The translations under genes were made by a program, and so were the position numbers. A stretch of DNA of 6,786 bases from CAYSWF01 sp964562905 (lineage in GTDB: Bacteria; Patescibacteriota; Andersenbacteria; UBA10190), in contig CAZLVG010000049.1 of the NCBI GenBank assembly GCA_964562905.1, forward strand, positions 1 through 6,786. The letters run 5' to 3'. The number at the start of each line of letters is the position of its first letter. The first letter of the stretch is position 1. Below, piece by piece: positions 1-4,502 of this stretch. The notes beneath the pieces were generated by a model that did not search any database, was not told the DNA's origin, and saw nothing but the letters and a program-made list of their open reading frames with translations.

Positions 1-20
1 TTGGGTGTTGCACTGGAGGG

Positions 21-319
21 TCAGGAGCATATACTCCCCTTAAAGAAGTCCTCGCGCTCGGCGGCGGCGCGGAAGAGGGCCAAGGCGCGGCGCTGTCCCC
101 TTTTCTGCCATTCTTCCTCGCTTACTACACAGTGAGTTGCCGGCAAGCTCTGGCTACAGAAAAAGCAGCTAGGCGCTGGTTGGTGTCGGCGGTTAATCGC
201 CGGGAAGCTAAGTCTATTCCCCCGTCTTTTTGAGGAGGAGGCGGGTAGAGAGGTAGGCCAAATAACGAATCGCGGCGGTTGGCTTTCTTCTTGCCGCGAC
301 GCTGGAGCTAGGAGATCAT
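21..319 (-). pseudogene. Copy 1 of a repeated conserved ORF, frameshifted
   Basis: On the minus strand this region encodes a degraded version of the protein read at 3248-2967. The first half reads DSLFGLPLYPPP, then ASRRLTADTNQRLAAFS, then runs into TAG TAA stops. A shift of two bases relative to copy 2 restores the second half, VSEEEWQKRGQRRALALF, ending at a TGA at 23-21. There is also an in-frame TAG three codons after the aligned ATG (319-317). Between the copies many differences fall in third codon positions (GAT TCG TTA TTT GGC against GAC TCC CTG TTC GGC), so the family was once under protein-level selection. I do not recognise the family with confidence. The WxxRGQRRALALFRAAAER helix faintly recalls the N-terminal region of phenylacetate-CoA-ligase-like adenylating enzymes, which would make this an N-terminal fragment. 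That identification is weak. Two or more disabling changes make it a pseudogene. Confidence 0.6.
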
Positions 320-328
320 GGTTTTAAT

Positions 329-337
329 AGTATATCA
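329..337 (-). promoter_or_regulatory. Extended -10 promoter candidate for copy 1
   Basis: On the minus strand the sequence TGATATACT gives a TG-N-TATACT extended -10 box. Its 3' end lies 9 nt before the aligned ATG (319-317), which would put the transcription start at or next to the start codon. No good -35 box is visible, as is usual for extended -10 promoters. The equivalent site in copy 2 is TGATATATC at 3265-3257, so the element is conserved between copies. Confidence 0.4.
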
Positions 338-396
338 AGGCAAGAGGTGGGGCTAAGGGGGAGGTATTATCGGGGAAATGGTTTAGGATACCTTGG

Positions 397-1146
397 TTAT
401 TTTTTTAGTAACTCCACTAGTGGCTTGAACTTCTTCTCTTTTTTGATCTTTTCTTCGTGATACTTACTTCCTTGCCAATAGACTTTATAGACATTGGCTG
501 ATGCTTTAGAGCTAATGATTCTGTACTGGTCGTCGATGACCTCAAGCGCGCAACAGTTTTCCAGAGCGATGGCAACGCCGGAAGTTTTTCTCATTACCTT
601 TTTGAGATCCGCTTTTCTGTGTTTTTCGACGTCGTAGTGCGGACAATGGAGCGCTTTAATAAGACCTAGGCCGGAGACCTTGATGGAAGCCGCGGCGGGA
701 TTCCTGAATCTGCGGGAGTCGGAGCTACCCCATTTAAACCAACAAATTGAACCGGCACTGACACCGGAGAGAACAATGCCTTTCTTATAGGCTTTTTTCA
801 ATATCCTGTCGACATTATTCTGGCGCCATATTTTCATCATTTTGAAAGTGTTGCCTCCGCCGACGTAAATTATATCGGCTGATAAAATTTTATCGGCAAT
901 ATCTTGTTTGATTAGTTGTTGGTTGATGAGGTATAAGACGTCAGTTTGGCAACCGAGTCTTTGGCCGAAGTGTTTCTGGACAACAGGAACATATGACTCT
1001 GAATCTGAGCTGGCAGTGGGGATAAAAAGAAGTTTAGGTCTCTTTTTGCCTGTTAATTTAATGGTTTCCTGGTCTATCTTTGTCGTTTCAACCGGGCAGC
1101 CAGGCCGACCTATTTCTCCCCCGCCGATGGCGATGATTTTTTTCAT
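397..1146 (-). CDS. Peptidase E-like serine hydrolase (S51 family)
   Basis: This 249-residue cytoplasmic protein belongs to the peptidase E (S51) superfamily, with a class I glutamine amidotransferase-like fold. Characterised members are dipeptidases that release an N-terminal aspartate. Visible family marks are the N-terminal beta strand MKKIIAIGGGEIG, the LLFIPTASSDS strand-turn near residue 40, YVGGGNTFKM at 94-103, the nucleophile elbow GVSAGS with Ser130 as the likely catalytic serine, and CPHYD at 168-172, where His170 is the likely catalytic histidine. Length fits the family, apart from a lysine-rich tail (KIKKEKKFKPLVELLKK). The ATG at 1146 has no Shine-Dalgarno. A GATAAA box (1162-1157, minus) lies only 10 nt upstream, suggesting a very short leader. 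The gene stands alone, divergent from the aminotransferase remnant, and appears intact. The exact substrate is not readable; cyanophycinase-like or other S51 activities remain possible. Confidence 0.85.
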   Translation of the reverse strand: MKKIIAIGGGEIGRPGCPVETTKIDQETIKLTGKKRPKLLFIPTASSDSESYVPVVQKHFGQRLGCQTDVLYLINQQLIKQDIADKILSADIIYVGGGNTFKMMKIWRQNNVDRILKKAYKKGIVLSGVSAGSICWFKWGSSDSRRFRNPAAASIKVSGLGLIKALHCPHYDVEKHRKADLKKVMRKTSGVAIALENCCALEVIDDQYRIISSKASANVYKVYWQGSKYHEEKIKKEKKFKPLVELLKK

Positions 1147-1267
1147 GTGATGTGTTTTTATCCATTTTCATGCTATCGCCAAAGGGCCTATGCGGCAAGA
1201 AGAAGAGGCGTTTGTGATGGGCAGAGAAATATGAGTAAATGGTTGTGTAGTTGGATAATCTATTATT

Positions 1268-1363
1268 ATGAGCGATAGAATCGGCATCCGCGAGCTGGCG
1301 GAGCGGGCCAGGGCGGAGGGCGCTCTTGACCTAGCGCAGGGTGAAAATAAGGAAATAAAGTGA
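1268..1363 (+). pseudogene. N-terminal fragment of a class I PLP aminotransferase
   Basis: The 31-codon reading frame begins MSDRIGIRELAERARAEGAL and continues DLAQGEN before quickly reaching TGA. Family members typically begin with a helix ending in IxxLAxxA, then an AIxLxQGEPDFxTP strand and loop. The match holds as far as LAQGE (about 1344) and then fails, as expected if the gene was cut there. The C-terminal end of such an enzyme reappears on the same strand from about 2700. The PLP-binding lysine and nearly all of the catalytic core are absent. A GATAAT box at 1254-1259 lies 8 nt before the ATG, so the original gene may have been transcribed leaderless. The fragment is too short to function. 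It is the left stump of a gene interrupted by the AbiE cassette. Confidence 0.6.
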
Positions 1364-1390
1364 GTTAAGCAGCTATGGAGGCTGCGGTAG

Positions 1391-1417
1391 TTGACTTTCT
1401 TTTTTGAGTAATATAAA
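1391..1417 (+). promoter_or_regulatory. Promoter candidate for the AbiE operon
   Basis: TTGACT (1391-1396, five of six to the -35 consensus) is followed by TATAAA (1412-1417, five of six to -10) with a 15-bp spacer. An alternative -10, TAAACT at 1414-1419, gives 17 bp. Transcription would start near 1424, leaving a short leader before the GTG at 1443 or ATG at 1455. The promoter lies after the left aminotransferase stump, so the toxin-antitoxin pair carries its own promoter. Confidence 0.45.
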
Positions 1418-1436
1418 CTTTATGTATGGTTAAAGC

Positions 1437-1455
1437 TAATATGTGGTTGATATTA
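1437..1455 (+). promoter_or_regulatory. Inverted repeat at the antitoxin start, possible operator
   Basis: TAATAT (1437-1442) and ATATTA (1450-1455) form a perfect 6-bp inverted repeat with a 7-nt spacer, spanning the GTG start and touching the ATG at 1455. AbiEi antitoxins are known to bind inverted repeats in their own promoter and repress it. This site is a candidate for that control, but it is short and AT-rich, so chance is a real alternative. Confidence 0.25.
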
Positions 1456-2021
1456 TGAGAAAAGGTGAGTATTTGGTGGCTATTTTGAGGTCAAAGAAGA
1501 CAGTTTTTTCTTTTAAGGATATCGCTCTGTTGTGGGGCGAGACGAACGCCAACGCGGCGCGAGTGAGAATTAACTATTACGTAAGGAACAACAAGCTGCA
1601 CCGCATCAACAGAGGCCTTTACGCCAAGGACAAGAATTACGACAGGCTGGAGCTGGCTACCAGAATTTTTACTCCCTCTTACGTCAGCTTCGAGACCGTG
1701 TTATCACGGCACGGGATTAACTTTCAATATTACGATCAAATTTTTGCGGCTTCTTACTTAACCAGAAAAATTGTTTATGACGGACAGGCATTTTTATTCC
1801 GCAAGATAAAGGATACCGTGCTGTTTAACCAAGACGGCATTGAGATAAAGAACGGCCGCTCTATCGCGACCAAGGAGAGAGCGTTCTTAGACACTCTTTA
1901 CCTTCACACGGACTATCATTTTGACAATCTGTCCCCTTTGGATTGGCGCAAAGTTTTTGATTTGTTGCCGATGTATGGCAACAAGAGGATGGCTGGAAAG
2001 GTGAAAGAATTATGCCCCTAG
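1443..2021 (+). CDS. abiEi: AbiEi-family antitoxin / transcriptional regulator
   Basis: This 192-residue protein is the antitoxin partner of the AbiEii nucleotidyltransferase encoded next to it. AbiEi proteins repress their operon through an N-terminal winged helix and counter the toxin without stably binding it (type IV toxin-antitoxin). Here the winged helix-turn-helix occupies about residues 8-62 (VFSFKDIALLW, then NKLHRINRGLYAKD as the wing). The C-terminal antitoxin domain follows, with SYVSFETVLSRHGI at 79-92 and IATKERAFLDTLYL at 141-154, both hallmark segments. The start may be GTG 1443 or ATG 1455; neither has a good Shine-Dalgarno, and the conserved domain begins after both. Its 3' end overlaps the toxin ORF by 10 nt, implying translational coupling. 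No damage is visible. The gene sits between two halves of an aminotransferase, so it is probably acquired. Confidence 0.88.
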   Translation: MVDIMRKGEYLVAILRSKKTVFSFKDIALLWGETNANAARVRINYYVRNNKLHRINRGLYAKDKNYDRLELATRIFTPSYVSFETVLSRHGINFQYYDQIFAASYLTRKIVYDGQAFLFRKIKDTVLFNQDGIEIKNGRSIATKERAFLDTLYLHTDYHFDNLSPLDWRKVFDLLPMYGNKRMAGKVKELCP

Positions 2022-2707
2022 ACATTTCCCTGCGCAAGAAAATATTGCTGCAAATTCTGAAGGACGTTTATAGCGACACCACTATCGCTCCTTTGCTCGG
2101 CTTCAAGGGAGGCACGGCTGCCTTCATGTTCTACGATTTGGGCCGCTTTTCTCTGGATCTTGACTTTGATCTACTGGACGAGTCACAAGAGAGCTATGTT
2201 TTTGAGCGACTGGAAGAAATTGCCAAAGAATACGGAACAATTAAAGAAGCGGGCAGAAAAAAGCATACCGTAATTTTTGTGCTGTCCTACGCGGATAAAG
2301 CGCACAATATTAAAATAGAAGTCAACCGCCGGCAGTTTGGTTCTCGGTACGAGATAAAAACCTACTTAGGCATCGCCATGCTGGTAATGCGACGGGAAGA
2401 TATGTTCGCTCATAAGTTGATGGCCATGTATGAAAGAATAGATAAAACCAGCCGTGACATATACGATGTCTGGTTTTTTCTGCAGAAAAACTGGCCGATT
2501 AATAAAAAGATCGTGGAGAAAAGAGCGGGCGTGCCGTTCGCGGAGCTGGTACAAAAATGCGTTAAGGCGCTGGAACAAAAAAGCAACAGGAGAGTCCTGG
2601 ACGGGGTGGGCGAACTGTTAACGGCTAAGCAGAAAGACTGGGCAAGGATGAAATTAAAGCCAGAGACTATTTTTCTGCTAAAATTACTGCTGGAGGGTCA
2701 GAGATAA
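2012..2707 (+). CDS. abiEii: AbiEii-family nucleotidyltransferase toxin
   Basis: The 231-residue product is a DUF1814/AbiEii nucleotidyltransferase. Related toxins transfer nucleotides using NTPs, and the mycobacterial MenT enzymes modify tRNA acceptor ends; AbiE systems can cause phage abortive infection. The polymerase-beta-like signature is complete: KGGTAAF at 32-38 followed by SLDLDFD at 47-53, with Asp49 and Asp51 as likely metal ligands, then KIEVNRR at 101-107. The family's later motifs are MFAHKLMAM at 131-139 (Lys135) and SRDIYDVWFF at 147-156 (Arg148, Asp149, Asp152). Length fits the family. The ATG overlaps the antitoxin by 10 nt, and a GGAAAGG stretch about 10 nt upstream can serve as ribosome site. 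The last codons run directly into the resumed aminotransferase sequence at about 2700, so the 3' end may have been shaped by the insertion. The gene looks intact and active. Confidence 0.88.
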   Translation: MPLDISLRKKILLQILKDVYSDTTIAPLLGFKGGTAAFMFYDLGRFSLDLDFDLLDESQESYVFERLEEIAKEYGTIKEAGRKKHTVIFVLSYADKAHNIKIEVNRRQFGSRYEIKTYLGIAMLVMRREDMFAHKLMAMYERIDKTSRDIYDVWFFLQKNWPINKKIVEKRAGVPFAELVQKCVKALEQKSNRRVLDGVGELLTAKQKDWARMKLKPETIFLLKLLLEGQR

Positions 2708-2961
2708 TTTGATTGAGCGGGCTATGAAAGAAAAAAACCGGCATCCGCCCTCTGCCGGTTAAGGCCACCTACTACATGATGCTAAAGCACCACGGGAAGA
2801 GCGACATGGCCGTGGTAGAAGAGCTGATACAGAAAAAGATTGTGATAACGCCGGGGAATATTCTGTTTGCTGATTCTTCAAAAGACACCGGCTACATTCG
2901 CCTTCACTTCGCCGTGGCGGAGGGGGTGGCGGATAAGGTGGCGGGGATATTGGCTGGTTAA
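2700..2961 (+). pseudogene. C-terminal fragment of a class I PLP aminotransferase, with frameshift
   Basis: From 2700 one frame reads RDNLIERAMKEK, the usual helix before the small domain of class I aminotransferases. At the A7 run (2731-2737) the frame changes. The next frame reads TGIRPLPVKATYYMMLKHHG, and further on VITPGNIL, then GYIRLHFAV, ending at TAA after GILAG. Removing one A joins the two frames exactly. VTPGxxF and GYIRLxFA are hallmark C-terminal segments, and the Arg in GYIRL corresponds to the residue that grips the substrate carboxylate. A 61-residue frame from ATG 2776 is open, but this is an internal methionine, not a real start. With the stump at 1268-1363 it forms one gene: about 26 plus 85 residues survive of an enzyme usually near 380-400. 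No function is expected. Confidence 0.75.
2731..2760 (-). terminator. Terminator-like hairpin on the minus strand
   Basis: AACCGGC (2736-2742) and GCCGGTT (2754-2760) are a perfect 7-bp inverted repeat with an 11-nt loop. Read on the minus strand the stem is followed by a run of T (complement of 2731-2735), the form of an intrinsic terminator. It would end transcripts coming leftward from the ORF at 3248-2967. It lies within the aminotransferase remnant, so coincidence with coding sequence is possible. Confidence 0.35.
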
Positions 2962-2966
2962 GCGCT

Positions 2967-3248
2967 TTAAGAAGACCCGGGATAACTTCTCTGCTCGCCG
3001 GCGGCGTGGAAGAGGGTCAGGGCGCGGCGCTGTCCTCTCTCCCGCCACTCTTCCTCGGATACTTCGGACAGCTGCCGCCGGGCCTTAGTCGGAGAGAAAG
3101 CGGCCAGGCGCTGGTTGGTGCAAGCGGTGAGCCGGCGGGAGGCCGGGTCTACTCCCCTTCCCTTGCTGCGGGAAGGAGGCGGAAACAGTGGCAGGCCGAA
3201 CAGGGAGTCTTGACTGTGCTTGGCGCCGCCGGAGGGCCGAGGAGGCAT
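2967..3248 (-). pseudogene. Copy 2 of the repeated conserved ORF, probably truncated
   Basis: This minus-strand ORF of 93 codons starts MPPRPSGG and contains DSLFGLPLFPPP at 15-26, VDPASRRLTACTNQRLAAF around 33-51 and VSEEEWRERGQRRALTLFHA up to about residue 80. The same segments occur in the copy at 319-21, with many synonymous differences, so the body was selected as protein. The last residues (GEQRSYPGSS) differ from copy 1 (AERED-FFKG). A one-base shift gives REVIPGLLKAL, hinting at a small indel here too. No transmembrane segment, signal peptide or known catalytic motif is visible. It is basic and proline-rich at the N-terminus. An extended -10 lies 8 nt before the ATG. It may be an N-terminal fragment of a larger protein (an adenylating ligase is a weak guess), or a small orphan protein. 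It is convergent with the aminotransferase remnant, 5 bp away. Confidence 0.5.
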
Positions 3249-3256
3249 AGCTCTAT

Positions 3257-3265
3257 GATATATCA
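3257..3265 (-). promoter_or_regulatory. Extended -10 promoter candidate for copy 2
   Basis: The minus strand reads TGATATATC, a TG-N-TATATC extended -10 box whose 3' end is 8 nt before the ATG at 3248. Its conservation with TGATATACT upstream of copy 1 supports a real promoter, and the spacing implies a leaderless or nearly leaderless transcript. Confidence 0.35.
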
Positions 3266-3488
3266 GAAAAGGCGGCGGGGCTACCTAGCACCTAGAGAGC
3301 TGGCATCTCATCTTTCTGCTAGAGTCATGACTATTATAGCCTTCCTAAGATAGGGTGGTAGCTACTCCCGCACATATACATATTTACATTTTATGCTGTT
3401 AGCCTGCCGCAGACAGTTAAAAATTACTTGAGGGAACGGGGTATCGTAGGGTTAGATTTTAGGTGAGGGAGTTTACTCCTGGACTTTT

Positions 3489-3577
3489 AACGTGAAATTC
3501 GGTAAGTTGTTAATTGTACGTTCTCGTCAGAAACTGTTTTTGAGAGTGTGCATGCGTACATTGACAATTACACGTTC
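3489..3577 (+). promoter_or_regulatory. Three-copy AATTNNACGTT motif upstream of the zinc-ribbon gene
   Basis: AACGTGAAATT (3489-3499) is the reverse complement form of AATTNNACGTT. AATTGTACGTT (3512-3522) and AATTACACGTT (3566-3576) are forward copies, each followed by C. The first two face each other across 12 bp as an inverted repeat, a common layout for a dimeric regulator. A perfect TTGACA -35 hexamer (3561-3566) touches the third copy, but I cannot find a good -10 at the proper distance (3583-3590 reads ACCTTTTC). An operator cluster controlling the 3609 gene is inferred. Confidence 0.35.
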
Positions 3578-3595
3578 AACAAACCTTTTCAGTAC

Positions 3596-3601
3596 GGGAG
3601 G
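3596..3601 (+). promoter_or_regulatory. Shine-Dalgarno that fixes the start at 3609
   Basis: GGGAGG ends 7 nt before ATG 3609, the ideal spacing. It is only 1 nt from the in-frame ATG 3603, so that codon and the further upstream ATG at 3492 are unlikely starts. Confidence 0.7.
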
Positions 3602-3608
3602 CATGACC

Positions 3609-4367
3609 ATGATCCGCGCAAATGTTGATGATAAGACTGTCAAGACTTCTTACTTCCCCTGTCCTGGGTGCGGCAAGCGGCTGCGTCACGACACAGAGCT
3701 ACAGGGCAAACCGGTTCGGTGTCCTAAGTGCGGACAGGGGTTCCGTATGCCTTATCCGATGCCCACGGCTACAGCGCCCCCGAAGCCAGCCGCGCCTAAC
3801 CAAGAAGCACTGCCGCGAATCATTGAACAGAACGGGCGCAAGTTAACCGGGCGGCGCAAGAGACGAAGGCGGTCGCTGCTTTTCTCCACGCTTAAAATTT
3901 GCCTTACCGGAGCAGTTGCCATTGTTCTGTGGACGGTATTCGTAGGCGACGGAAGCAGGGACCGGAAAGTTAAAGAGGCCGTAATGGGTCTTTTGACCCG
4001 CGAATCCCGCCTTGAACAGTGCCAGACGATAATACGCCGCTACCTGCGCCAGGAGCTTAATAAAGGGAGTCTGGCCGGTCGACTTGATATTGTGGAAATA
4101 GAATGGTCTGAACCGGAAAAGGTTCGGTGGGGGCGGCACTTGGTGGGAGTTGATCTCGAGCCGGACGATATGGTCACCGCCGTGATGTTCAGGTTTCAAT
4201 TAGAGCGCAAACCGGAGACTGAAGTCCGAGAGACTCCGTCTGGCGCTTCGGGCGCCTACTACCGAGCTAGGGACGAGTTGAGGTTGAGCTCCATGACCGA
4301 AAGGACATTCACCCAAGCTTTCGCTATTAAGAACGGACAGGTAGTCCACGTTGAGAACCGCTCCTAA
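3609..4367 (+). CDS. MJ0042-type zinc-ribbon, single-pass membrane protein of unknown function
   Basis: From ATG 3609 the product has 252 residues. Residues 18-41 form a zinc ribbon: CPGC (Cys18, Cys21) and CPKC (Cys38, Cys41) around RLRHDTELQGKPVR, the MJ0042-family pattern, which probably binds one zinc. A proline/alanine-rich linker (50-65) follows, then a strongly basic stretch GRRKRRRRS at 81-89 and a single hydrophobic segment at about 90-112 (LLFSTLKICLTGAVAIVLW). The basic residues before it predict the zinc ribbon inside the cell and the C-terminal 140 residues outside. That outer part has mixed charge, with no motif I recognise. Such zinc ribbons head many otherwise unrelated membrane or regulatory proteins, so they do not give the function. 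It has its own terminator, hence is probably a single-gene unit. A link to the secreted protein downstream is only positional. Confidence 0.8.
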   Translation: MIRANVDDKTVKTSYFPCPGCGKRLRHDTELQGKPVRCPKCGQGFRMPYPMPTATAPPKPAAPNQEALPRIIEQNGRKLTGRRKRRRRSLLFSTLKICLTGAVAIVLWTVFVGDGSRDRKVKEAVMGLLTRESRLEQCQTIIRRYLRQELNKGSLAGRLDIVEIEWSEPEKVRWGRHLVGVDLEPDDMVTAVMFRFQLERKPETEVRETPSGASGAYYRARDELRLSSMTERTFTQAFAIKNGQVVHVENRS

Positions 4368-4395
4368 ACGTCCGCGCGAAGCAAGCCGCCTTTCA

Positions 4396-4430
4396 GCCAG
4401 TTACAAATAATTTGCGACTGGCATTTTTTT
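4396..4430 (+). terminator. Intrinsic terminator after the zinc-ribbon gene
   Basis: GCCAGT (4396-4401) pairs with ACTGGC (4417-4422), extendable by one T-G pair, and is followed at once by seven T (4424-4430). It begins 28 nt after the stop codon at 4367 and separates this gene from the one at 4503. Confidence 0.75.
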
Positions 4431-4502
4431 ATTTATGGCTTACACTGACCAACGTCGTCGTTCTGGGTAGTTCTTGACCAACTGAATTAAGGAGGACGAG
4501 TC

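Larger units (their letters stand above)
21..355 (-). repeat. Diverged direct repeat, copy 1 (partner 2967-3283)
   Basis: This segment aligns with 2967-3283 in the same orientation. The match covers the ORF body (for example the shared GGCGCGGCGCTGTCC and GGCGCTGGTTGGTG blocks) and continues past the start codon into the promoter, out to a shared GGGGCTA at 349-355 and 3277-3283. It is a diverged duplication, not a recent one, with small insertions and deletions. No terminal inverted repeats or transposase are visible, so I do not call it an insertion sequence. Confidence 0.7.
2967..3283 (-). repeat. Diverged direct repeat, copy 2 (partner 21-355)
   Basis: This is the second member of the repeat pair. 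Homology starts at the ORF end next to the aminotransferase remnant, runs through the whole ORF and start codon, and ends beyond the promoter at GGGGCTA (3277-3283). Both copies lie in the same orientation and bracket the peptidase, the aminotransferase remnants and the AbiE pair. Confidence 0.7.
3284..3608. other. Intergenic region with no gene seen
   Basis: I see no convincing coding sequence in this 325-bp stretch. It contains a consensus-like minus-strand TATAAT (3338-3333) with no good -35 and an AT-rich patch near 3370-3395. It also has a short hairpin, GGAGT (3468-3472) with ACTCC (3475-3479), that lacks a T-run, and the motif cluster at 3489-3577. The 3609 reading frame stays open upstream to 3492, but the peptide there has no recognisable character and the ribosome site favours 3609. 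Confidence 0.6.

Noticed and set aside
908..1150. Plus-strand ORF of 80 codons
   Set aside because: It lies wholly antisense to the well-supported peptidase gene and its product shows no motif.
13..2701. Identical 12-mer CTGGAGGGTCAG at 13-24 and 2690-2701, near the end of copy 1 and the right AbiE junction
   Set aside because: About one shared 12-mer is expected by chance in a window of this size, and flanking bases do not align convincingly.
2776..2961. A stand-alone 61-residue small protein
   Set aside because: The homology to the aminotransferase C-terminus continues upstream of its ATG, so it is part of the pseudogene.
3006..3353. Plus-strand ORF of 115 codons across the copy 2 repeat
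   Set aside because: The two repeat copies conserve the minus-strand protein; this frame has low-complexity GC-rich content and is not kept in copy 1.
3468..3479. GGAGT-TT-ACTCC hairpin as a terminator
   Set aside because: The loop is only two bases and no T-run follows on either strand.
3492..3608. N-terminal extension of the zinc-ribbon gene to 3492
   Set aside because: The GGGAGG at 3596-3601 fits ATG 3609, and the extension overlaps the regulatory-looking motif cluster.
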